Positions 17,802 to 31,100 of a stretch of 64,000 nt of DNA are shown here, in pieces. A program made the translations under genes and the position numbers. The notes under the pieces were generated by a model. The model did no database searches, had not been told where the DNA came from, and saw only the letters and a list, made by a program, of their open reading frames with translations. Every line of letters starts with the position of its first letter. Within the stretch, counting starts at the first letter, position 1. Source of the stretch: Apostichopus californicus (taxonomy: Eukaryota > Echinodermata > Holothuroidea > Aspidochirotida > Stichopodidae). The stretch is taken from the NCBI GenBank assembly GCA_020650975.1, contig JAIPMN010000761.1, positions 1 to 64,000 of the forward strand. Direction: 5' to 3'.

Positions 17802-19131
17802 TTAAATGTCCTGAAGAAATTTTTTATATGAGTATTGTGAATGAATGAAATGGTTACCAATATAGTCGATAGTTATCAATGGTTTTAGACTGCCTTGGGA
17901 GGTTATTTTAAGAATTGCAACAGGATTTGATATTACTGTGTTTAGCTAATTTTCTCTTACAGGGTCCTCGATTGCTCATTTGTGCCCACCTAATGCTTTT
18001 GTCACTACTAACGAAACTAACCTTAGCTAAGGAAAGATTGGACTGGGCTGGACTAGATTTGACTCGACTGTACTAGGACCATATCTAAACAGGCTATACA
18101 ACATACTGTACAAAGAACACCGGAACACCCAAAAGGTATTTCAACTGTTAAATATATAGTCTTGTTCTACACACTATTACTTAAACACTGAAGATGTCCT
18201 TACGCGCTTAGATACCGATGTCATGTTTATAATTTTAGATTCGTTCACATCAATGACTCTTGATTCATCTGATGTGATAATTTGTGAACCGATTTTGTCA
18301 AGGAGGAAGAGGAGGAATGGAAGTGAGTTTTATGTATTGCAAGTATTGTATACTACCACGAGTAAATGTTAGATATTATTATTATTATTATATGAAATTA
18401 TATGAAAAAAATTGTAATTGGGGTAATTCTCAAATGTCATTTACTCTCAAACTTCAAAACCGGATAAGGATATGTTTGGAGTTTTGTATTGTCATGGTTA
18501 TTTACGATAACCATGGAGCTATCTATAGCTCCATGCGATAACAAACCCCTCAAAACTGTTGGTCTATTCTGCTTTTATGAAGTTTTTAAAGCTAAATTAA
18601 CTGCCCTCGATTGTTCCCAAATTGCCACAATGCATATTTTTCAATTCTTAATTTCCGCTCAATGATTACCAATCACACGAGCAGGTACTTCATGAAGGAT
18701 GCAGAACTCGAAACACAGGAATTCTGATACTTGAAACGAAGAAAAGATGAACAAGTTCATGGTCGATAAAATTGAGCTTGCTGCTTGGACTGCGTAACCG
18801 TGAAATGAGTTCAAAGCCTAATGTTGTAGAGCGCCGTTCTTTCAAGATTCTGGCTGAGTACGAGAATCAAAATGTAGGTTCCTATATCATCGACATTGTG
18901 AATTAGTATTGCACAATAGCACAGTTAAGTTAGTCCTCCAGCAGTTTGTGTATAACCTTTCTCGCTTTCACGGGGTAACTTAGGCGTCGTGAATAGTGTT
19001 GTTTATAAACACTTCATATGGTCGTGTTGTGCTGATAATACATTGAATGATCAAACCGTTTGAAGCAAGATAAAAAAATATATTGAAAATGTTGCGGATA
19101 ACCTAGTTAGCATGGGTTATGAACAGTTACA
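17802..19131. other. Region upstream of CAMTA exon 1
   Basis: Probably contains the CAMTA promoter and 5' UTR. A short (TTA) run lies at 18375-18392. A moderately CpG-bearing stretch at 18700-19030 is the likeliest leader region, but no core promoter element is clear. Confidence 0.4.
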
Positions 19132-19135
19132 ATGA
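19112..19135 (+). promoter_or_regulatory. Upstream ORF overlapping the CAMTA start codon
   Basis: ATG at 19112 opens a 7-codon frame (MGYEQLQ) whose TGA overlaps the CAMTA ATG as ATGA. A second upstream ATG at 19119 opens another short frame (MNSYNE) that passes over the start and stops soon after. If the mRNA begins upstream of 19112, these could damp or gate CAMTA translation. The transcription start is unknown. Confidence 0.4.
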
Positions 19136-19195
19136 ATAGTCGTTCAACAGAAGTGACTTCTATGGATAAACACGAAAATTGGAATTTGAGTATTG
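19132..19195 (+). CDS. CAMTA: CAMTA exon 1 with start codon
   Basis: 64 nt from ATG (A at -3) to ATTG/GTGAGT. It encodes 21 residues plus the first base of an Asp codon that exon 2 completes. The N-terminus (MNSRSTEV) resembles vertebrate CAMTA2 (MNTKDTTEV, from memory). Two short upstream ATGs overlap it. Confidence 0.65.
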
Positions 19196-22100
19196 GTGAG
19201 TAACTTAGGCTAAGTTAAGCCTAACTGTTACTAGATAACGTTGTGTAGGCCAGGCCAAAGTTACATTGACATAACATTACATAGGATTAGGCTAACCTAA
19301 GAATAAGGTTCAGGAACTGCAGGTACATCGACCTGAACATCAGCCACCACGGCAAGGTTGCGCCTACATTTATTCAGTTGATTTTGGCTGTTCATCTCAT
19401 ATTTAGGGGCCTAGGCCTAGGCCGAAATTGGGCTAGATTTGACTAGGCCTAGGCTCTAGTCTAATTAGTAATTAGTGTGGTGATGTCCATATAGCATATT
19501 TAACACGGAAAGGGTCTCAAATCAGCTACTGTGAGGCTTCCTGATTCTTGGGGGTCTGTAAACTTAACTAGATGCATAATATTGATTGGTTGCTGAAGTC
19601 AAAGCACCTGTGATTGGGGAAGAAATACACCTTTCTGTATGAATATAGACTCTACCCTTTTCTTATTAGGTAGGCCCTTTGGCATGTGTGTATGTTGCAA
19701 GTTTATATACAGGCTAGCCTATTTAACAATACAAACAATCAGTGCATGCTTTCCTTACATGCTCTTTGGACTTTGCTTTAGCCTTATTATTGTCCTCAAG
19801 GAACACCATGATCATCAGTTTGGCCTGGACTAAGGTCACAATCATATTTACCCTTGTAATGTGAAAGCAGAACATTCAACTTTTCTGTTCACCACAGGAC
19901 ATTTAGCTAGTGATTTTCCCATTATAGGCTAGGTCTAGGCTAGTACTATTTGAGTTTTGAGTACTTCAGTGATACCTGAAATGTTACATTTACACCAATA
20001 TTAAAATATACAGCTTACTTAACACTGCAAAAAGTGTCATTTGTAATAGGTTCTACCTACACTTTAGAAATTGATTATTTTGTCCAAAATTATGAATTTA
20101 GACCTGCTATAGATCTTCAAATTTGTGCGAGTAAAGTAATAAAGTATTTCCGTAACTTTTACTATTGGCCAAAATGGTTTGTAATTCTTAAATGAGTGCA
20201 TATATTTGTTCCTAATGTTTGAAGAGATTGTTATTGTTGTTGCAGTACTTAGTGCAAATCCTGTATGTGTGTTATATACAAGTCTGAATTCTTGTTTATC
20301 TTCACTTAGCAAAGGTCTTCTCAAACTTTGGCAGCTACTCCCAAAATAGAATTGTAATTGTTACAGGTAACACTTATTGAATACAGACAACAATTTTCGT
20401 CACTTTTTATTAACAAGGTAGTAACTTAATTAATATACACCGTGATGTTAGTAAAATTGTGCTCTCATAACTCTCTGAATGTAGAAGTAAAGCAAATGCT
20501 ATGACTAGAATGTGCCTTACATACATAGTTATCATGTGTGTGGCACAGCATGAATAACTAAATGTTATTATTTTTATGTAATAACATGAAATATTAAAAA
20601 AAAAGTGTGACGTATGGAACATGTGAACTTATCAGATATTTGCGAAAAGTAATGTTTTTGTCCAAATTTTGTGTCAAATAATAATGTTTTGGCAAAGAAA
20701 GCACAATAACACAATTTTAGCACTGAGATGGATAATTAAGATTAATGGTTTGTATGTTTTCTTGTGCAAAACTGGAAAAATTAATATATTGTCCGTTATC
20801 TTTTCAAAAACAAAATGCTGTAGTTCATCATTCAAGAACAAATTAATCAACCAATAACATACAGTATGTAAAGCTTAAACAACACTACCCTGCTAAATTC
20901 TGACGAAATATCAACAAAATATATTATTTAGTTCATTATGTAGTAACATGATGTATGAAAATCAAGATTAATGTATCATTCCATGGAACATGTGATGTAT
21001 GGGACATTTCTTTCTTATAAAAAGTTTTCCTTGAAAAGTAATGTTTTAGTCTTAAATTTGTGGGTAAGATACAAATGTTTGGTGCAAATAAGCATACCAA
21101 CACAACTTGAGCACTAAAATGGAACTTAAATGTTAATGGTTTGTATATTTTATAAACTTGTGCAACATGGAAAAAAAAAGTTTTTGTCTGTAACATTGTA
21201 CACAGTATCTCTTCACAAACAAAAATACTGTTTTTCATCATTCAAGAACAAATTTGTTAAAACACATAATTCTAGCTCAACAACATGGGAAAACTTATTG
21301 GGGTGGAGATGGGGTGGGATGGGGTGGGGTGGGGAGGGAGAATGCTATTACCTGTCTTTATGAATCAACGTTTGCAATTTGTTGAAGGAGAATAATAACA
21401 TGATGATGTAATTTACTTAAGAAAAGAGTCAGGGGAAAATTAAAATAAAAGTCTTAATTAACAGTAAATGTATTGTTGCAACAGTTGCATTAAACTTTTA
21501 AATCTGAAGGATTTGCAATTTCATTTCATTTTGTTTCATCCAGTATAAAACAAGTTATCCATGATAGCATTTGCATATAAAGCAGAAATATTGAGAGCAA
21601 AAATTATTAACATTGAGATCATCAGATGTAAAGTGGATAAATAGTTTAGACAGGTACAAAGTAGTCTGTAAGAAAGATTTCCTGCTTGAAGAAAGATTGC
21701 AGCCCCATAAATGAAAGACTATTTGAAATGTTGAGATTCTTGTTGCTGTGAATGGCAAAGTCGTCTCATGTAATTTGTAGGAATCAGTTGATGATGTGAT
21801 TGTCTGAATGTCAGACTTTGGTGGCACTGTGGAAAATATTCTTTCCATCCACAAATTGTTGAATCATATTGAGCTGTATCTTGGTAACACTGTCATTCAA
21901 TTTATTAGCTACAGCATCCAACGTATAGTACCAGACTACCAGTGCTGAAAATGTCAAAATATACAGCATGCCAATTCCCTACAGGTACCATCATTTATTT
22001 ATCATTGGTTTCGTTTTCATGTGATATCGTCACAGTATTACTTCTAATTGGCTATTTGGGTGGTTGTGATTGGAAGAACCATCTCTTGAATGGTTTTCAA

Positions 22101-25100
22101 GCTAATATTATGGACTGATGGTTGTGGGGCACGGTAATATCCTGGTGCACTTTTAACTTTATGACCATTGAGAAAAACTTGATGGCTACTGCATAAATGT
22201 TCCATACATCACGCTGTGTCCCATACGTCACATGTTTGAAGTAAATTATGTAATTAGTATGAATCATAATTTCGAAGCAAATTGTACTTGTTTTGATAGC
22301 CTTTAATGTAAATTAGAACTTTACAAATATCTTTAAATATATCAACAATGTCCAATATCAATACTTATAAACACCTACTCAGATACTAAAATAAATGTGA
22401 CGTATGGGAACATTCAGCATTGGAAATGATCTAATTAGCATAATTAAATTAATTAACAAACTTCAAGCAATTGTCAAAAGTTTGCAAAGGATGGGTGAAT
22501 AAATTTCCAATTTTTTTTTATTTATTATAATTGAATGGACTAGCTAAGGCAGCAAGATTTGAATGTCCCATATATCACGCTCCTTTAATTAATTATGCAA
22601 ATTATGCACAAATCATTATAGCTAATAGTATCCTTAGTCCCAAACACATGCAATGCCAGCTATAAATTTATGCAGCAAGAAGGCTGCCTATCATTGAAGA
22701 TAAACAGACTTTTCTGAGAATTGTGTTCACCAAAAAGTCAATTTACTGGCAAATCATTAAAACTGGAAAGTAACTGAGTTATTCCCAATACCACACTCAT
22801 GATGTTAAACAACCACCCTTAACCACAAGATAGACATTCAACCAAATCAAACATTTACTCAGTGTGGTCATCTTGATGATACACTACATGTATATATATT
22901 GTGGCTTGTAGGAAATGTTTCTCTGAGCTCATATGACAAAAGAAGATAAAGAAAAGAAAAGAAAAGAAAAGAAAAGAAAAGAAAAGAAAAGCAAAGAAAC
23001 AAGAAGCACTTCTTGTGATGTATTATGAACAGTGTAATTTTTTACAGGTATGCTCTGCAATAACTGACCTTGAAATACTATGTACAGAGAATATGATGAA
23101 TTTTATGTATACTATCAAATTTAGACTTCCTGGTAATGTAGAGATATACATGTATTGAATGTATCTCACTATTGGAATAGACTTCACCTGTTATGATGCC
23201 AACTTTCATATGTTAGCATTGACTATAATATGAAACCATAGACCTGTCCATTGAAGCCATTGGTACAGTAGATATCTGTAACGGTGTCCTGGTTGCATCT
23301 ATCAGTCCTGTACATGTTTATGTTGTATGTCTCCTGTAATGATTTAAATCACATTTTTACCGTGGCCAGGCTCATGACCATATTAATCACTTTCACTCAT
23401 GTTGTGGTATTATGGTGAGGTCAGTTTGCTACAATGTCGTACATTCTCAACAAGCTACGTAATGTTATCACATGTGATCGGAGACTATGTAATCTAACTG
23501 AAAGAGTGTCACAGTGCAAGAGAAAGTTATATTAACATTTGGTATAATTTTGTACAGAAAATTTGTCTTTCACAAACTGTAGGGAATTTTTGTTGTTGCA
23601 AACTTCAAAAGTTCATGTCTTGATGCCAATTTGGGGACCAGAATGATAGCTACTGTATGTGTCTTTAGGCCATGAACTATAGATGATACTGAAGATTTGT
23701 GGTATAAAGCACATTGCATTTAGTTTTGGAGGTCCATGTACAGTACAATAAGTGTCACATTAAGTAGTGTTCCTACTTGTCACGGCTCATTCTGGTTTTT
23801 CTGTTTGTTACATTTCACTACACTGTTCACTTAGCTGTCTCCACTCAAATTGTGTAGTTCTATTTACAAAAGATCACAATCTGCTAACCTTACATGCTAT
23901 GTACCTTACTATGGTAATGGGTGGTGGTGGGAGGTAGGGTGGTGGATGCTAGGGCACAAAATATTAAGAGATGACATTGGAAAGATTGAAGCTGGGCTGT
24001 TGGAAGTAATCTTTTATATATATGGTAGACACAGTTACTAGACAGTGTAAGATACCGTACCTATTGTGAAAAATTAGCCTGTCTGTTTCTTAGTTTTTCT
24101 CCTCCCCCTTATTTAAACCCTGTCTCCCCCCCTTCATCCCTGCAGGCAAACTCCCACCCCCCTTCATCCCTGCAGGCAAACTCCCACCCCCCCTTCATCC
24201 CTGCAGGCAAACATAAGAGGAGACATGTATGTAAGAAAATATCTTTTGAAGTTGCTCATTTTGATTACCCCTCAACAAAAGAAGAAGAATCTGTTGAAAG
24301 CTTCTTAAGTGTGTACCCCTCATCTGTTAGAGCATGTGTCAATGAATATCTTAGCGAAGACTGCAGCACGGTTAGTAACCGTATGTCAGATTCAGAAATG
24401 TAAAAATAATGGGTAATTTCCAGTAAATTTTACACAAGACTACGGATGTACCTCTGCTCTTGAAATAAAGAGAGACTTTTTAGAGGTTACAGCATAGCTG
24501 AAGCAAAACGTGATGATAGCTTAATTTAGAGAGTTATTTATATTTCATACTTTAGAAGCAACAAATTATGTTATTTATTTATTTATTTAATTAAATTTAT
24601 TTATTTATAAGAAAAATCATGTTATATTTATAATTTTTAATATTTTTTATAAAAACTACATATTTACCAGAAAAATTAGAAATGAGATAATTTAATGTAT
24701 TATATATAAGAAATAAAACAATAGGCAAAAGAAATGATAGAAGTTTAACATTTGATGATAGAATGATAAGTCAGCCCTACTATGCTACATGGAATGTTAA
24801 TTTGATTTTACAAGTAATTAAATAAAGCATAGAAATATGTTTAATTTGACTGGTACCTAATGCATTTTAACAATTGCAAAGCCTTCATTTAGTAATTTAC
24901 ATGGAAGTTTAAAATAGACACAATAATTGCACATGATATATATTTGTCATGTACATTTACATGAGTGTCTAGACCTATATACTGTAAATAAGTTTGTGAA
25001 GCACTTTACATCTGTAGCACTGCATTGTAGTATGCCTCCAGTGTGGCCTCATATCCTGTGTGGCCTCAAGTCATACAACAGTATAACATATTGTTCACTG

Positions 25101-28100
25101 TGTATTTTCATTGTATTACTTATTATTCACTGTTTGGCCTCATACAACAGTATAACTTATAGTTCACTGTGTATTTTATGGTATACTTGTTATTCACTGT
25201 TTGGCCTCATACAACTGGCCTCATAAGTATAGCATATCTACTATTTTCATAGTATTATATAATATTGTATTGTCTGGTATTACACAATGCATATCATACT
25301 GTACATACAGTCTGGCATATTGTTCACGGTGTATTATCATATTATTACATATTGTTCACTGCGTGGTATTATTATTTTCATTGAGCATAAAATTCTTGAT
25401 GAGCTTGCTCCTTTCCATCTTGTCAATACTACAGTATGCATTCCAGTTTCATTAATATCCTATCTGATATCCCTCCGGCTAGCTTAGCTGGTTGCCAGAA
25501 TTTTGAATCGCTGCAGTTGCAGTTAATATACCACATGGAAGCAGTGTTTTGATGACCAGGTTAGTAGTACAATGTAATGCTAGCCTCTGTTAGAAAGGTA
25601 GTGTGTTGGATTGGGTTGCAGTCTTGTCTCTTCTTTGATGTCATGAATAAACATTGGTTAGCTAAAATGCCCTCTTGGGTGATAATGCTATACTGTAGGT
25701 CTGTTGAGATGCCATCTTCATTGGTTGACCAGCTTGTCAGCTGATGTCATGAATAAACATATTGGTTAGCTAGAATGCCCTCTTGGGTGATAGTGCTATA
25801 CTGTAGGTCTGTTGAGATGCCATCTTCATTGGTTGACCAGCTTGTCAGCTGATGTCATGAATAAACATATTGGTTAGCTAGAATGCCCTCTTGGGTGATA
25901 ATGCTATACTGTAGGTCTGTTGAGATGCCATCTTCATTGGTTGACCAGCTTGTCAGCTGATGTCATGAATAAACATATTGGTTAGCTAGANNNNNNNNNN
26001 NNNNNNNNNNNNNNNNNNNNNNNNNNNNNNNNNNNNNNNNNNNNNNNNNNNNNNNNNNNNNNNNNNNNNNNNNNNNNNNNNNNNNNNNNNNNNNNNNNNN
26101 NNNNNNNNNNNNNNNNNNNNNNNNNNNNNNNNNNNNNNNNNNNNNNNNNNNNNNNNNNNNNNNNNNNNNNNNNNNNNNNNNNNNNNNNNNNNNNNNNNNN
26201 NNNNNNNNNNNNNNNNNNNNNNNNNNNNNNNNNNNNNNNNNNNNNNNNNNNNNNNNNNNNNNNNNNNNNNNNNNNNNNNNNNNNNNNNNNNNNNNNNNNN
26301 NNNNNNNNNNNNNNNNNNNNNNNNNNNNNNNNNNNNNNNNNNNNNNNNNNNNNNNNNNNNNNNNNNNNNNNNNNNNNNNNNNNNNNNNNNNNNNNNNNNN
26401 NNNNNNNNNNNNNNNNNNNNNNNNNNNNNNNNNNNNNNNNNNNNNNNNNNNNNNNNNNNNNNNNNNNNNNNNNNNNNNNNNNNNNNNNNNNNNNNNNNNN
26501 NNNNNNNNNNNNNNNNNNNNNNNNNNNNNNNNNNNNNNNNNNGTTAGCTAGAATGCCCTCCTGGGTGATAGTGCTATACTGTAAGTCTGTTGAGATGCCA
26601 TCTTCATTGGTTGACCAGCTTGTCAGCTGATGTCATGAATGAACATATTGGTTAGCTAGAATGCCCTCTTGGGTGATAATGCTTTACTGTAGGTCTGTTG
26701 AGATGCCATCATCATTGGCTGACCAGCTTGTCAGCTGATGTCATGAATAAACATATTGGTTAGCTAGAATGCCCTCTTGGGTGATAATGCTATACTGTAG
26801 GTCTGTTGAGATGCCATCTTCATTGGTTGACCAGCTTGTCAGCTGATGTCATGAATAAACATATTGGTTAGCTAGAATGCCCTCCTGGGTGATAGTGCTA
26901 TACTGTAAGTCTGTTGAGATGCCATCTTCATTGGTTGACCAGCTTGTCAGCTGATGTCATGAATGAACATATTGGTTAGCTAGAATGCCCTCTTGGGTGA
27001 TAATGCTTTACTGTAGGTCTGTTGAGATGCCATCATCATTGGTTGACCAGATTGTCAGCTGATGTCATGAATATACATATTGGTTAGCTAGAATGCCCTC
27101 TTGGGTGATAATGCTTTACTGTAGGTCTGTTGAGATGCCATCATCATTGGTTGACCAGCTTGTCAGCTGATGTCATGAATAAACATATTGGTTAGCTAGA
27201 ATGCCCTCCTGGGTGATAGTGCTATACTGTAAGTCTGTTGAGATGCCATCTTCATTGGTTGACCAGCTTGTCAGCTGATGTCATGAATGAACATATTGGT
27301 TAGCTAGAATGCCCTCATGGGTGATAATGCTTTACTGTAGGTCTGTTGAGATGCCATCATCATTGGCTGACCAGCTTGTCAGCTGATGTCATGAATAAAC
27401 ATATTGGTTAGCTAGAATGCCCTCTTGGGTGATAATGCTTTACTGTAGGTCTGTTGAGATTCCATCATCATTGGCTGACCAGCCTTAGTGATACAGAAGG
27501 CAAAAGATTTCTGGTATCATGCAGTAGGAATAACTTTATATCAATTTTTGAAAAAGAAAACTGGGAATTTTAATCTTTAAATTAGCTGTTCTATAGAGAT
27601 TCTGTTGGTAAATGTGAATTCTGAGCTCATACTCGTCATACATTAAAGTGAAATAGTTTTCCGGTTTAGTTTTAAAGTTTTATACCTGGGGCTGATTTCA
27701 AAAGGGATACAGCCTACTGATTGTCTGTCTACTAAAGATGACCTTTTTGACAACAGATTTGTATCAATGGTGAAACTGGTTGTCCAGGAAGATTTGTGTA
27801 TAGTAAAAGTGTTGGTTCAGTACTTTCTATATGAATTGTATGGCCCTCAGCCGACCCAAGAATAATCTGACTGTGGATGAGAAAGTTTGTTCTTTCTTGG
27901 AGGTTGACCTGGGACAACCATATAAAAAAAAACAGTCCTGACAAAATAACTGCCTGTAAAGCTGCCTTTTGGATTAGATTTCGGTGAAAATTTTGAGATT
28001 GCTTCATACTAAAACCCTATAAGCAATGTAGGGCATATTTTTTGGTTTTCTGTGTTAAGAAATGAGTACTATTTCCCAACCGTTGTCAGCATGTGTAACA

Positions 28101-31100
28101 GAAACTTAATTTCCACCTTGGCAGTTACATGCTTTATAATTGAAAATTTAATTATTAAAGTAGAAAATAGAGCATATATCGGGAACTTATGAGTTTCTGG
28201 TGGCCATATATCCATGTACATTACATATCGGCCAATCTCATCAGATTATTATTATTATTATTACACAGTTATTTATAGCACATAATCCACAAGTTCTATG
28301 CGCTTTACAATTAACCCTGGTCATTGGTAACTTGTCACACCTACACACCAAAGTGTGCACAATTCAAACAATCTCTCCTGGGGCACAACAGTGCACCACA
28401 GCCACGTGTCCCCTGGGGGACTTCCCATAGGGTGCAGCCACAAACCGGCGCACGCAACTATATTATGGTAGGGCTTGCTTGTGCTTTTAAGTGTATAGGT
28501 ATGTGTTATTATGTGTGTTGTGGCTCTTATTACAGCTGAAGCTATATGTGTATTTCTGCTCATGTCTATGTGTGAACGATGGATATATATATATACATAC
28601 CTGTACAACACAGTTTCTTTTATCAACATATTAAGCATTGATTTTACCCATAATATGATATCATACTCCAATGACCAAACACAATTTGTGCTCTATTCCA
28701 TCAGCATTGCACCAGGAAGAATGAAATCAAGCATGAAGGTGCAAAGGATTACAAAGTCTGAAAAACCCCCCAAAAAACCCAAAAGATAAAAACATTGCAT
28801 TAAATTTGTGGGACAAAATAATTTAGGACATTTTGAATATTAAAACGAAAACGTTTTGAATAAATTTGAGTAAAAGAAAACGAAAATGTATTCAATGTGT
28901 GGCTATATTTGCGGTTTGGTAACTCTTGATAGCATATATGTATCCAAAAGTAAAAAAAAACCCACAGTAAAATGTAGCTTTAACCTGTTGCCATGTTTAA
29001 ATGACACCTTTATTTCAAATTTTCCATACAGACCAGAGATCAATATACTCTCAGGCTAAAGTTAAACAACATTCAAGCTCTAACAAGAAACTTAGAATAT
29101 CAAGTTAAATCGTGATAAATTTATACAGGCAGTGTAGAGATACACGGTCTGTCTTCGTAAACAACGTCTCTAATTTGCATTTTATTTCCTAGTCTTCCCG
29201 TCCCTGTTCACGCAGTTTAATGTATATATATAGCCACTATGAAACAAATTGATTTGTATAATCAAAGTTTGTTTACAAAATGTTGAAATCTATTCCAGAT
29301 CAGTTTAAGGCAAACTCTGGATTTACGATTTTGAGATAAAGGTTGTGTATAAACACTTGTTTCTAAATTTAGAGATTTTACTGTACCGTAGGCTATGGAC
29401 TGTATAAATTCAGTGTTTAATACAGTAAGGAGGAAGACTAAAATGTTTTATAACAAGTCGTATCTTGACAAACTTAATATGTGATAAAATAAATTTGGTA
29501 CTAAGGCATCTAACCACTCCATGCTTATCTGTGTGTGCACAAAACATAAATGTATAACTGTGTATCTGTGTAAGTATGTATTTGAACTTGCGACTTTTGT
29601 GTAAACATCCCATGAAATGTTGTTTGTTTACTTTGCCTACTTCATAGCAATATAAATACACAGTAAATTCAGTTTCAGTTTAAGTGTTAGTTCAAATAAT
29701 GGAAGCAATTGATCATCCTTTGATAAATATCTTTCAACTTGCTTTTTGTTTGGTGTTTGTAGATTATATAAAAGTGTCTGGAATGGATGACTTTTAAACT
29801 TTAGTAGAATCAAGTGACTCTGTAAAAGTGTTCCTACAGTAGAGCTCGGATTGTTTTGATTAAAGTTTTTGAATAACTAAGTATGCTGTCTTAGTTTGAT
29901 GAACTTCAGTCTTGTAACCTATAGCAGAGAGTGTATATTGGTGGTACCTGGGTTTAACTACTGGTTAAGATGAGTTGATTGGTGTTTCAGACTGAGACTA
30001 GTAGCAAGTTTGCTATTCACTTGATGTGAAGTCAACTGCCAACTTAGCCAGAGTTACGCTAAGAATGCCATACATAACCATGAGAAGCCATTCAGATCCA
30101 TAACCAGTAACTTTGAAATTTGTAATGATAGGTGATCAGGTCCTTGCTTAGTTTTCCTCTGTGTTTTTAAGTTTTTAAGTTTTTTGGGATTTTTCTGTGT
30201 TTGTTAGTGTCCAGTTTCTTGTAAACTTACATGATAACTGTAAACAGCCCACCCAAGAAAATTTGCTACCCTTATGCTACACACTCTCTTTGCAGTATAC
30301 AATTGCTAGACAATGGTATATTGCATATAAATTAGCCATTTGCACCTATGTATTTTGTGTTGTAAGGAGGTGGTGGTGTGACGTTGCCAGTATTAATATA
30401 TAAAGATGGCATTAGCTATATCGTAATGCTCACGTCTGGTCTGCTGTACATACGGTATCCTTCCGTCATCATTCTTACAACAATAAAAATCAAAAGTGGC
30501 ATCTCCATAACATCTCTTTTGAGTTTACATGTAAGGAATATTTGCTGTGTACCCTTTAAATTGCTTTACCAGACCCCTAGTCAATGCACAGTTCTAATAT
30601 CTTCTCTCCAGAGAACATAGATGCTTCATCAGATCATGAGAATCCAGAAACCTTACAATCACTTCTGGCTGTTAAAAGTACATGAACTTTGCTAGGTTCA
30701 CAAATGCATTCCAATTGCCGCCCCCTCACCCCACAAAGAGCATCACAAATTAGTTTTGTACCAGTGTGGGAAAGGTGTGTCTTGTAACTTGTAAGTTCAG
30801 CTTCTATTGCAACCAGGATGGAAACTGTCATTGTTAGTTTAGCAACCTTCCTATTGTGTCTTACATAATAAGACATTTAGATGACTCATAAAGTTGAAAT
30901 CTCCTGCTGTTATTATGAACTTTAACATTTAAATATGAAATTGTCTCAGTGGTTTTGGATCTAGGCTCTGGTCAACAAAACAAATTCCTGCTTCTTTCTT
31001 CTTAATGTTATCAGTGAAGCTTGGATTATAAAACTTTCCCACCAGTTTGTATATATACAAGTTTGAATGATTTATTAATAGAAACTCACTGATGTGTGCC

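Noticed and set aside
25471-25530. tRNA-like sequence with a good box A (TAGCTTAGCTGG)
   Set aside because: The only box-B-like word lies about 20 bases away, too close for a tRNA, and no cloverleaf can be drawn.
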